Shown here: positions 1-5,090 of the stretch, one piece after another
Position numbering within the stretch: the first letter of the stretch is position 1
Layout: each line of letters begins with the position of its first letter
From: Acidobacteriaceae bacterium
GTDB taxonomy: Bacteria; Acidobacteriota; Terriglobia; Terriglobales; Acidobacteriaceae
DNA: 5,090 nt
Assembly (NCBI GenBank): GCA_031296355.1
Contig: JARLFX010000003.1
Coordinates: 1-5,090, forward strand
Direction: 5' to 3'
The notes under the pieces: generated by a model
Seen by the model: the letters and a program-made list of their open reading frames with translations, nothing else
What the model was told of the DNA's origin: nothing
Databases searched by the model: none
Position numbers and translations under genes: made by a program

Positions 1-352
1 GATAAAGCGCCGGGTCGTAGAACACATTGCGATGCCCCGCGCCATCAACCACAATGATGCTGTGGTACGGTCCGCCGGCCGGGTCGTCGCGGATAGGAGA
101 GGTATCGACTCCATGGTGCTGCAATGCAGCCCCGATAAATTTCGATAGATCGTTGTCTCCGAAGCGCGCCGTGTAGGCGGCACGTCCTCCGAGCGAGCCA
201 ATTGTTGCAATGGCCGTGCAGGCCGGTCCTCCGCCCTGGCGTGTGCTGGCGTGAATCGGTATCTTGCAATCGACAGCGGGAAAATCTGAAACATAGATCA
301 GATCGTCCACCGCTGCAATTCCGGCTCCAAGCACGTCATACTTTTTCTTCAT
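1..352 (-). CDS. PfkB/ribokinase-family carbohydrate kinase, N-terminal part (runs off the window)
   Basis: The 117 visible residues are the N-terminal part of a PfkB-family kinase, which transfers phosphate from ATP to a sugar hydroxyl in the cytoplasm. The first strand (YDVLGAGIAAVDDLIYV, residues 5-21) is typical. The glycine-rich substrate-binding signature GGGPACTAIATIGSLGG lies at 40-56, followed by ARFGDND (62-68) and the GVDTSPI strand (81-87) seen in this family. The ATP-site and catalytic GxGD motifs lie in the missing C-terminal part. The GGGPAxTA form, rather than the ribokinase GGxxxN form, resembles sulfofructose kinase YihV from memory, and Lys30 may align with its Lys27; the substrate is not known. 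The start ATG at 352 is preceded by GGAAAG at suitable distance, with no earlier in-frame ATG nearby. It lies 97 bp downstream of the aldolase-like gene on the same strand, so the two are probably cotranscribed. The family is secure; the substrate is open. Confidence 0.9.
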   Translation of the reverse strand, partial: MKKKYDVLGAGIAAVDDLIYVSDFPAVDCKIPIHASTRQGGGPACTAIATIGSLGGRAAYTARFGDNDLSKFIGAALQHHGVDTSPIRDDPAGGPYHSIIVVDGAGHRNVFYDPALY

Positions 353-373
353 GCATGCTTTCCATCCATCGGT

Positions 374-385
374 CGTCTCAAGACG
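374..385. repeat. Short inverted repeat in the aldolase-kinase gap
   Basis: CGTCT-CA-AGACG is a perfect 5-bp inverted repeat with a 2-base centre, in the 97-bp gap between the aldolase-like gene and the kinase, about 22 bp before the kinase start. It is too short and lacks a T-run, so it is not a terminator. It could be a protein-binding site or chance. I saw no convincing promoter in this gap. Confidence 0.25.
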
Positions 386-449
386 GCTATCGATGCATTG
401 CAAGTGTTTCCTCAATTTCCAGAATGTGAAATGCTTCCTGAAGACCGCT

Positions 450-1475
450 CTACCCGCCCCCATAGCTTGCGGCCGTCGGGGCCAGTTCCAAGTCCTGTCC
501 AAGACTCCGGGTTGGAGGTATTCCCAATGCCTGGAGCGCCCCGTGATATGCCTTCACTGCTTCTTCGGGCAAGATCTGATCGTCCGCCACCAGGCGAAGA
601 AATTGAACAAACGACAGTTGATGCTCGGCCGCATTGATCTTTCTGCCGAATAGCGCTACACGAGCCCCATGGCGCTTCGCTTCATAGATCAGGTTGAATG
701 CATCGTGCGTGGTTCCTGCCGAACCGCCCAATACGCCCACCACCAGCGAGGGATCGTATGCGCACAGCTCTTCCATAGCCTTGGGGCCCGCATAAGGAAT
801 TTTCAGGAAGCGTGGCCTTCCGGCGGACGGCACTCCCGCCAGCAGCCGCACGATATGATCGTTGACGAAGTATGGAATCTTCTCCGGCGCAATGCCGTGG
901 ATGCTGGCCGGAACATTGGGATGAAACACTTCTAGAAAATGACTGAAGTGTTTTTCCTCAGCTTCGAGTCGGAACGCCTTGTAAGTTTCAAGAACCTTGA
1001 GATCGCGGTCTGGATCGTTGTTGAATGTGACAGAATAGAGCCCTAGGTTAGCGCCCAGACAGCGTTCCGCGTCGGTGCACGAGCTCTTGCCGGCTTGGAT
1101 GTGGTCGAGCGTGGCTGTGGCAAATGGTTGCGAAGGGGCTTCCGGATATCGTGCTCCGCGAACAATATGCACATCCGTCGTGTCGTTGGCGCGCACAGCA
1201 GGAGTCACGGCCGAGGATTCAAATATCCGCTCTTGAATCGTGAGTATTTCTGATGTGCTGGCCGACATCAGCATGATGTCCACCATGCCCTGTGAGACGA
1301 TTTTGCGCATTTGAGCGCGGTATTCGGTTAGCGATCGCAGTCTTCCTCCGGGATCGCGCCCAGTCGACGAGATGCCGAAAGCCATGTCGGCATCCTTCGC
1401 ATCCGCCAAAATGAACACTCTGGAAGTAGGGTTCTTTTTCAGTTCCGCGAGCTTCACGTCAAGAGTCTTTTCCAC
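450..1475 (-). CDS. Class I (lysine-type) aldolase-like beta/alpha-barrel protein
   Basis: This 341-residue cytoplasmic protein has the look of the DeoC/LacD/DhnA-type class I aldolase superfamily, which cleaves phosphorylated sugars through a Schiff-base lysine. FILADAKDADMAFGI (21-35) would be the first barrel strand. FLEVFHPNV (180-188) is a later strand with an acidic residue. FLKIPYAGPKAMEEL (223-237) offers Lys225 as the probable Schiff-base residue. VVGVLGGSAGTTHDAF (245-260) and VALFGRKIN (273-281) look like the two C-terminal phosphate-binding strands. The protein ends in a glycine tail (YGGG). I recognise this as a widespread, usually unnamed family in environmental bacteria; which aldol it cleaves is inference. 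The start is GTG at 1475, four bases after GGAG (1480-1483); no in-frame ATG precedes it before a stop near 1559. It is divergent from the regulator gene and precedes the sugar kinase on its own strand, which suits a kinase-then-aldolase pathway. Alternative: a non-aldolase barrel protein retaining the lysine. Confidence 0.75.
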   Translation of the reverse strand: MEKTLDVKLAELKKNPTSRVFILADAKDADMAFGISSTGRDPGGRLRSLTEYRAQMRKIVSQGMVDIMLMSASTSEILTIQERIFESSAVTPAVRANDTTDVHIVRGARYPEAPSQPFATATLDHIQAGKSSCTDAERCLGANLGLYSVTFNNDPDRDLKVLETYKAFRLEAEEKHFSHFLEVFHPNVPASIHGIAPEKIPYFVNDHIVRLLAGVPSAGRPRFLKIPYAGPKAMEELCAYDPSLVVGVLGGSAGTTHDAFNLIYEAKRHGARVALFGRKINAAEHQLSFVQFLRLVADDQILPEEAVKAYHGALQALGIPPTRSLGQDLELAPTAASYGGG

Positions 1476-1479
1476 GTGT

Positions 1480-1483
1480 CTCC
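1480..1483 (-). promoter_or_regulatory. Ribosome-binding site deciding the GTG start of the aldolase-like gene
   Basis: Read on the minus strand, GGAG stands four bases before GTG at 1475-1473. The spacing is short but usable, and no in-frame ATG lies upstream, so it supports GTG as the start. The next in-frame GTG, six codons later (1457-1455), is a weaker alternative. Confidence 0.55.
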
Positions 1484-1640
1484 GTAAACAGCCAACGCCA
1501 ACAGCGAAACGCAGGCATGCCAGCCATTGCTTTGAGGGGCTGATTTTGTACTCAGCTCATCGAGTATCCGGTGTGTGTTGAAAGAGCATGATAACCCAAG
1601 CGGAGGGAGCACCGAACGGCAAAAGCCAGAATACCGCGCG

Positions 1641-1654
1641 TTTTGCTGGATGAA
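1641..1654 (+). repeat. Imperfect direct repeat, copy 1
   Basis: TTTTGCTGGATGAA here matches TTTTGCTGCATGAA at 1753-1766 in 13 of 14 bases, and both copies are followed shortly by TCCAG (after seven bases here, after one in copy 2). This copy is intergenic; the second spans the regulator start codon. It may be a regulator site or the trace of a small duplication. Confidence 0.4.
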
Positions 1655-1665
1655 ATGAATTCCAG
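1646..1665. repeat. Inverted repeat CTGGA-N10-TCCAG
   Basis: Perfect 5-bp arms at 1646-1650 and 1661-1665 flank a 10-base AT-rich spacer. The arm-to-arm centre distance (15 bp) is longer than one helical turn. A further CCAGAA half-site lies at 1626-1631, matching 1662-1667 directly. This is a candidate protein-binding site with weak support. Confidence 0.25.
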
Positions 1666-1673
1666 AAGCTCTA

Positions 1674-1681
1674 TTGCGCAA
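1674..1681. repeat. Perfect 8-bp palindrome TTGCGCAA
   Basis: TTGCGCAA is a perfect palindrome in the middle of the divergent control region, directly before a GC-rich inverted repeat. It has the look of an operator core but is short enough to arise by chance. Confidence 0.25.
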
Positions 1682-1703
1682 CCCGCGCCGCTTTTTGGGC
1701 GGG
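1682..1703 (+). repeat. GC-rich inverted repeat (possible hairpin)
   Basis: CCCGC (1682-1686) pairs with GCGGG (1699-1703); one G-G mismatch is followed by one further C-G pair around a T-rich loop. It lies upstream of the candidate regulator promoter, so it would not be in that transcript. It could fold in a longer transcript or act as DNA symmetry. It lacks a trailing T-run, so it is not a rightward terminator. Confidence 0.3.
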
Positions 1704-1716
1704 AAATAACTGTTTC
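1703..1716. promoter_or_regulatory. Candidate operator, GAAA-N6-TTTC dyad
   Basis: GAAATAACTGTTTC has complementary outer tetrads (GAAA at 1703-1706, TTTC at 1713-1716), and five of its seven symmetric pairs match. Operators of known IclR-family regulators often use GAAA/TTTC arms: IclR with a 3-base centre, KdgR with a 5-base centre. Here the centre is 6 bases. It ends 7 bp before the candidate -35 box of the regulator gene, whose product has an IclR-type DNA-binding domain. Binding is inferred, not shown. Confidence 0.4.
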
Positions 1717-1723
1717 AAGCGGA

Positions 1724-1753
1724 TTGTCAGCCTCAGCGTTGCTGCTGTAAGAT
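1724..1753 (+). promoter_or_regulatory. Candidate sigma-70 promoter for the regulator gene
   Basis: TTGTCA (1724-1729, five of six consensus bases) and TAAGAT (1748-1753, four of six) are 18 bp apart. Transcription would begin at about 1760, almost at the ATG (1762), giving a leaderless or nearly leaderless mRNA. This agrees with the absence of a good Shine-Dalgarno sequence before the ATG. Confidence 0.4.
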
Positions 1754-1766
1754 TTTGCTGCATGAA
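1753..1766 (+). repeat. Imperfect direct repeat, copy 2 (covers the regulator start codon)
   Basis: TTTTGCTGCATGAA matches copy 1 at 1641-1654 in 13 of 14 bases and includes the ATG at 1762-1764. A protein bound here could block initiation of transcription or translation. The 8-mer TTTTGCTG also occurs at 3205-3212 inside the isomerase gene, so part of the match may be chance. Confidence 0.4.
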
Positions 1767-2925
1767 GTCCAGCACTCTGCAAGCGGGAGCACACAGGCCT
1801 GAAAAACGGTCTTATACAGTCAGGTCGGTGATACGGGCAGCAGCTATCCTAAAGGCTTTCTCTTCTTCGCATGAGGTCCTGACTCTGCGAGCTGTCGCTG
1901 AACGCACCAAACTCGACAAAGGAACAGTCTTTCGTCTGCTCGAAACTCTTGTGGAAGCAGGACTCGTCGATCGTGTCGGCAAACAAGGATATCAGTCCCG
2001 TTTGCAGCCGGTTCTTACCAGAAGATTCCGCCTTGGATATGCCTCCCAAAGTAACTTGCTTCCATTTACAGGAATCGTTACCGATAGCCTGATGAGCGCC
2101 GCGAGCGCCGCTGACATAGACCTTGTGGTTCTGAACAATCAGTTCAGCCCCCGAGCAGCCTTGGAGAATGCAGAACGATTTGTCGCTGAAAAAGTTGATC
2201 TTGTCATCGATTCACAAATCAACGTGAACGTGGCCTCCCAGATTGGCGCGAAGTTCCTGGACGCAGGTATTCCGTTCATTGCAGTCGATATCCCCCACCC
2301 GGGTTCCTTTTACTTTGGTGCCGATAACTACAAGGCAGGGCGCATTGCAGGGCGCTATCTAGCCCGATGGGCTCTTAAAACATGGAACGGCAAGGCAGAG
2401 CAGGTGATGTATTTGGGAGTAGATGCAGCGGGACCACTTTTGAACAGTCGATTGACTGGAATATGCGACGGACTGAACGAGTGTATGCCCGAGAGCAGGA
2501 AGATTCTTTCTTGTCACTACGACACAAAGGGAGGGCAGTTTGACGAAACGCTCGATATCGTACGAAAGCACCTTCGGCGGCACAAGGCAAGGAAGGTGCT
2601 CGTAGGAGCCGTGAACGATTCCGCCGCACTCGCTGTTCTGCAGGCATTTCGCGAGATAGGCCTCGAAAAGGAATGTGCAATTGTAGGTCAAGCCGCGAGC
2701 ATTGAAGCCAGGAGAGAGTTAAGAAGACCTTCCACCAGGCTTATCGGCACAGTTGCCTATTTTCCGGAAGCCTATGGGGCCCAACTTATCAAACTCGCCT
2801 TGGAAATCCTGGAGAAAAAGTGTGTTCCCCCTGCGGTTTTTACACAACATGAACTTGTTACACCGGCAAACGTCGATAAAGTCTATCCAAATGACGCGTG
2901 GATGCACTCGGGGGCTAAGAACTAG
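1762..2925 (+). CDS. Hybrid transcriptional regulator: IclR-type HTH fused to a periplasmic-binding-protein-like sugar sensor
   Basis: This 387-residue cytoplasmic DNA-binding protein probably controls the flanking sugar genes. Residues 18-77 form an IclR-type winged helix-turn-helix: a YTVRSVIRAAAILKAF lead-in, then LTLRAVAERTKLDKGTVFRL (40-59) and LLETLVEAGLVDRVGKQGYQ (59-78). Residues about 88-368 are a type 1 periplasmic-binding-protein domain of the LacI/RbsB kind. RFRLGYASQSNLLPF opens it; AERFVAEKVDLVIDSQINVN (137-156), AGIPFIAVDIPHPG (168-181), FGADNYKAGRIAGRYLA (185-201), VNDSAALAVLQAFREIG (284-300) and RLIGTVAYFPEAYGAQLIKLAL (326-347) carry its usual landmarks. There is no signal peptide or membrane segment. 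Ordinary IclR proteins are about 250 residues with a GAF-like effector domain, which is absent here. ATG at 1762 has no strong ribosome-binding site; a leaderless start is possible. It is divergent from the aldolase-like gene and upstream of the isomerase, 232 bp away. The ligand is unknown; a sugar or sugar phosphate is inferred. Confidence 0.88.
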   Translation: MKSSTLQAGAHRPEKRSYTVRSVIRAAAILKAFSSSHEVLTLRAVAERTKLDKGTVFRLLETLVEAGLVDRVGKQGYQSRLQPVLTRRFRLGYASQSNLLPFTGIVTDSLMSAASAADIDLVVLNNQFSPRAALENAERFVAEKVDLVIDSQINVNVASQIGAKFLDAGIPFIAVDIPHPGSFYFGADNYKAGRIAGRYLARWALKTWNGKAEQVMYLGVDAAGPLLNSRLTGICDGLNECMPESRKILSCHYDTKGGQFDETLDIVRKHLRRHKARKVLVGAVNDSAALAVLQAFREIGLEKECAIVGQAASIEARRELRRPSTRLIGTVAYFPEAYGAQLIKLALEILEKKCVPPAVFTQHELVTPANVDKVYPNDAWMHSGAKN

Positions 2926-3157
2926 GAGCCGTATTGGGCAATCGATACGAACGAATATGGATTGGAAATACTTGGAGGGCAAGGATGGATGGAAGATTGC
3001 CGAGTTGTGACTGGCCCCTCTCTCTTCGCGTTCGCTACTCATTCACGGTCCGACCCTTTGGGCGTGTGTTTCATTCCGCAAAACGTCAGAGGCGTTGTGA
3101 GTTTGCCATCGAGATCCGCCGCCCGGCTCCTTACAATTCTCATCGAAGGAAGACCCC
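2926..3157 (+). other. Spacer between regulator and isomerase genes, no gene recognised
   Basis: This 232-bp stretch holds only short open frames without recognisable products. I found no convincing -35/-10 pair and no hairpin with a T-run, so whether the isomerase gene is transcribed from here or read through from the regulator is undecided. TGTTTCA at 3067-3073 repeats the right half of the GAAA-N6-TTTC dyad (1711-1717), but its partner half is missing. The only clear signal is AAGGAAG (3147-3153), the ribosome-binding site, five bases before the isomerase ATG. Confidence 0.5.
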
Positions 3158-3838
3158 ATGAAGAGATCAGCGATTAATCGAGCCATTCTTGAAGCCAGCA
3201 CATTTTTTGCTGAGAACCGCTTTATTTTGCCGCCCTACGCCGATTGGACTCCTGAACAATGGCGGCGTCTCGGCAATGAAACAGATGAGATTTGCGCTAG
3301 TCGCTTGGGGTGGGACGTCACCGATTTCAACTCCGGGCAATTTGACTTCCTCGGACTGACGCTGTTTACGCTTCGCAATGGAACCCGGTCCGGCAGCGTG
3401 GGGTCCAAAACCTACGCGGAAAAAATAATGCTTGTCAGGCAAGATCAGGTCACGCCCTTTCACTACCATGCCCGCAAGACGGAAGACATCATCAACAGAG
3501 GCGGCAAGGGAACAGGCAAACTGGCGGTGCAACTCTATAATTCATCCGACGACGGTGGATTTGCGTCTACCCCAGTCTTCGTGACGTGCGACGGCGTGCA
3601 ACGGCGAGTCGAAGCCGGAGGCACGGTGATTCTGGGCGCAGGCGAGTCCATTACATTAACGCCCTATCTTTACCACACGTTTTATGCAGTGGAGGGTCAT
3701 GGTCTGATTGGGGAGGTGTCTTCAGTCAACGATGATGATACAGACAACCATTTCAAAGAGCCGCTGCCCAGGTATCCAGAAATTGTGGAAGACGAACCGC
3801 CGTTTCGTTTGCTCTGCACAGAATATGCTAGGACATAG
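3158..3838 (+). CDS. D-lyxose/D-mannose-family sugar isomerase (cupin)
   Basis: The enzyme interconverts an aldose and its ketose in the cytoplasm; characterised members turn D-lyxose into D-xylulose and D-mannose into D-fructose with a divalent metal. The 226-residue length matches the family (E. coli O157 Z5688 is about 227), and the opening MKRSAINRAIL and GWDVTDF (51-57) are typical. The metal site is visible: TPFHYHARKTEDIINRGG (99-116) gives His102, His104 and Glu109, and LYHTFYA (171-177) gives His173. Lys107 lies between the ligands. GEVSSVNDDDTDNHF (185-199) is the conserved C-terminal strand. The start at 3158 has AAGGAAG five bases upstream and fits the family N-terminus. The serine hydrolase gene follows after 13 bp, probably in the same transcript. 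With the PfkB kinase and aldolase-like gene it completes a plausible isomerase-kinase-aldolase route. Family assignment is firm; the physiological sugar is not. Confidence 0.93.
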   Translation: MKRSAINRAILEASTFFAENRFILPPYADWTPEQWRRLGNETDEICASRLGWDVTDFNSGQFDFLGLTLFTLRNGTRSGSVGSKTYAEKIMLVRQDQVTPFHYHARKTEDIINRGGKGTGKLAVQLYNSSDDGGFASTPVFVTCDGVQRRVEAGGTVILGAGESITLTPYLYHTFYAVEGHGLIGEVSSVNDDDTDNHFKEPLPRYPEIVEDEPPFRLLCTEYART

Positions 3839-3842
3839 GCAT

Positions 3843-3848
3843 GGAGAG
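3843..3848 (+). promoter_or_regulatory. Ribosome-binding site of the serine hydrolase gene
   Basis: GGAGAG lies in the 13-bp gap after the isomerase stop. GGAG is five bases from the ATG at 3852 and eight from the second in-frame ATG at 3855, so either could be used; the proteins differ by one methionine. Confidence 0.6.
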
Positions 3849-3851
3849 TAA

Positions 3852-5090
3852 ATGATGACATTAACCCGAAGAATGTTGATGTCGCTTCCCATCGCTCTAC
3901 CGTTTCTGAATCTCGCGGCCCGCGCAGGCGTGAATGAGGCGCCTTATGTTCCGCCAGCAGATGCTCAAGGAGGCTGGCGGACAATAGATCAGGACTCTAT
4001 GACTCGCGTGGTCGGCGGAATGGAGAAGGCCAGCCTGGACGATGCCTTTGAATATGTAAAAACGAGCAGCCGGCATGGTGGATTGCTCGTTTTGCGCCAT
4101 GGCTATTTGGTGTACGAAAGATACTTCGGAAGAGCGGGCCGTGAAACCCGCCCAAACATGCATTCCATCGGCAAGATGTTTACAAGTGTTTCCTGTGGAG
4201 TCATGCTGTCGGAGCACGAGGACCTCTTCCCTGACGGCCTCGCCCAGAAGGCCTTTACAAAAGAGTTCCTGCCTGAGGCATTTCCGCTGGACGATCAACG
4301 CATGGCCGGCATTCGAATCGGCAACCTCCTCACCATGACCTCAGGAATATCGAGAGCAAATTACATTCCTGTTGGATCTCCGATTCCTCCCACTGCCGGT
4401 CGTTCCACAGGAATCGTACATGGTGAAAATACGGACGTATCGTCCTGGTACTCCGGCGACTCAGTTTACGACCCGATAAAGAATCAAGATGGCAGCGCTG
4501 TGCACGGACGGATGTGGACATCCCCAGGCGAAGGATATCTCTATGGGCGCGATCCCCATGTCGCATCCATGATTCTGCGTCGCGCCGTAGGGATGGAATT
4601 GAGGGAGTTCATAGACCAACGGCTGGCCAGGCCAATGGGTTTTGGCGCCTGGAGCTATGCGATCCACCTGGCAAATGGAGATCTACTCCATACGCCGGGG
4701 GAGGCGGGAATTGCGCTTCGCTCAACCGATATTTTGCGTTTCGGATATATGCTGCTGAACGGAGGAATGTGGGGGAGCAAACAGCTTGTGCCACGGACGT
4801 ACGTGAAACTGCTGAGTCAGCCGTCGCCCTTCAACCCGCATTCCCCGTTCAGCCTTATGTTTGAAGTAAATGCGGATGGCCATGTGCCTCGTGTTCCCCG
4901 CGACGCTTACTTCAAGTCAGGTGCGGGAGGGTGCGCCATGTATGTGGTTCCCTCCATGGACATGGTCATTTACAAAATGGGAGAGGCGGACGATCCCATC
5001 GAAACTGGCCTTCCATCTGCATATAATCCCCATCTGGATACTTCTCGTGATAGTTGGAAGCCACATCCGTTCAACCAGTTTTCGGATGGC
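3852..5090 (+). CDS. Exported beta-lactamase-fold serine hydrolase, C-terminus beyond the window
   Basis: The 413 visible residues form a serine hydrolase of the class C beta-lactamase/esterase/D-alanyl peptidase superfamily (PF00144 type). The N-terminus MMTLTRRMLM with the hydrophobic run SLPIALPFLNLAA and ARA before Gly26 looks like a Tat signal peptide, so the enzyme probably acts outside the cytoplasm. GGLLVLRHGYLVYERYFG (76-93) is the usual first strand. HSIGKMFTS (104-112) contains the SxxK motif, with nucleophile Ser105 and Lys108. LLTMTSGIS (159-167) is the familiar MTSG turn. SPGEGYLYGRDPHVAS (224-239) places Tyr231 at the YxN tyrosine, with Arg instead of Asn two residues later. 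YFKSGAGG (353-360) supplies the third motif, Lys355-Ser-Gly. The frame is open to the last base, so the C-terminus is missing. It sits 13 bp after the isomerase gene and shares its likely transcript. An esterase acting on an acylated sugar would fit the context, but a peptidase or unrelated role is equally allowed. Confidence 0.88.
   Translation, partial: MMTLTRRMLMSLPIALPFLNLAARAGVNEAPYVPPADAQGGWRTIDQDSMTRVVGGMEKASLDDAFEYVKTSSRHGGLLVLRHGYLVYERYFGRAGRETRPNMHSIGKMFTSVSCGVMLSEHEDLFPDGLAQKAFTKEFLPEAFPLDDQRMAGIRIGNLLTMTSGISRANYIPVGSPIPPTAGRSTGIVHGENTDVSSWYSGDSVYDPIKNQDGSAVHGRMWTSPGEGYLYGRDPHVASMILRRAVGMELREFIDQRLARPMGFGAWSYAIHLANGDLLHTPGEAGIALRSTDILRFGYMLLNGGMWGSKQLVPRTYVKLLSQPSPFNPHSPFSLMFEVNADGHVPRVPRDAYFKSGAGGCAMYVVPSMDMVIYKMGEADDPIETGLPSAYNPHLDTSRDSWKPHPFNQFSDG

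Larger units (their letters stand above)
1476..1761. promoter_or_regulatory. Divergent intergenic control region
   Basis: This 286-bp gap separates the start codons of the aldolase-like gene (leftwards) and the regulator gene (rightwards), the usual place for a regulator to control itself and its target. It holds several small symmetric or repeated elements between 1641 and 1766, listed separately. The half nearer the aldolase gene (1476-1610) shows little beyond the GGAG ribosome-binding site. I could not find a good leftward sigma-70 promoter. Short open frames across this gap on both strands have no recognisable product. Confidence 0.6.

Noticed and set aside
434..443. CTTCCTGAAG inverted repeat next to the aldolase stop codon as a terminator
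   Set aside because: The stem is four base pairs with a two-base centre and no T-run follows on the minus strand.
351..653. Plus-strand open frames at 351-653, 398-637 and 669-935
   Set aside because: They lie opposite the kinase-aldolase arm, have no recognisable domain, and the minus-strand reading there is clearly protein-like.
1372..1794. Short open frames on both strands across the divergent spacer (1372-1581, 1454-1681, 1552-1794)
   Set aside because: Compositions look random, they overlap each other and the flanking gene starts, and no ribosome-binding site or family was recognised.
2359..3042. Minus-strand open frames opposite the regulator gene
   Set aside because: These are shadows of the regulator, whose plus-strand frame has clear domain landmarks throughout.
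3067..3073. TGTTTCA before the isomerase gene as a second regulator site
   Set aside because: Only one half of the dyad is present; no GAAA arm lies at a matching distance.
3004..3100. GTTGTGA at 3004-3010 and 3094-3100 as a repeat spaced exactly 90 bp
   Set aside because: A repeated 7-mer is expected by chance in a spacer of this length, and the flanks are only loosely similar.
2934..3177. Possible small genes at 2934-3161 and 2962-3177 before the isomerase
   Set aside because: No recognisable product; they run into or across the isomerase start in another frame and look like chance readings of a spacer.
3841..3855. Four-codon open frame ATG-GAG-AGT-AAA-TGA overlapping the hydrolase start
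   Set aside because: It is simply the ribosome-binding site region read as codons; nothing supports a leader peptide.

Overview
The window carries a small sugar-metabolism locus from a bacterium of moderate GC content. No ribosomal or marker gene is present, so the host cannot be fixed. The protein types (an IclR-type helix-turn-helix fused to a sugar-binding domain, this aldolase-like family, a Tat-type secreted serine hydrolase) remind me of soil Acidobacteriota (Terriglobia) or a similar environmental group. That placement is recollection, not proof.

Layout. Positions 1-1475 hold two minus-strand genes. The upstream one (450-1475) is a class I aldolase-like beta/alpha-barrel protein. The downstream one (1-352, cut by the window edge) is the N-terminal third of a PfkB/ribokinase-family sugar kinase. 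A 286-bp divergent spacer (1476-1761) follows, with a candidate promoter, a GAAA-N6-TTTC dyad, a GC-rich inverted repeat, a palindrome and an imperfect direct repeat whose second copy covers the regulator start codon. Reading rightwards are the regulator (1762-2925), a 232-bp spacer, a D-lyxose/D-mannose-type cupin sugar isomerase (3158-3838) and, 13 bp later, a beta-lactamase-fold serine hydrolase with a probable Tat signal (3852 to beyond the window end).

How the parts may work together. Isomerase, PfkB kinase and lysine-type aldolase are the three steps expected of a route that isomerises an aldose to a ketose, phosphorylates it and cleaves it into two small fragments; the sulfoquinovose (Yih) pathway has the same logic. 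The regulator sits between the two arms and has a cytoplasmic periplasmic-binding-protein-like domain suited to sensing a sugar. The substrate cannot be read from the sequence. Lyxose, mannose or a modified sugar are all possible, and the exported hydrolase may remove an ester or similar group before uptake. No transporter lies in the window.

The most unusual item is the regulator: a clear IclR-type DNA-binding domain whose usual effector domain is replaced by a LacI/RbsB-like sugar-binding domain. No RNA gene, CRISPR array, insertion sequence or convincing terminator was seen.
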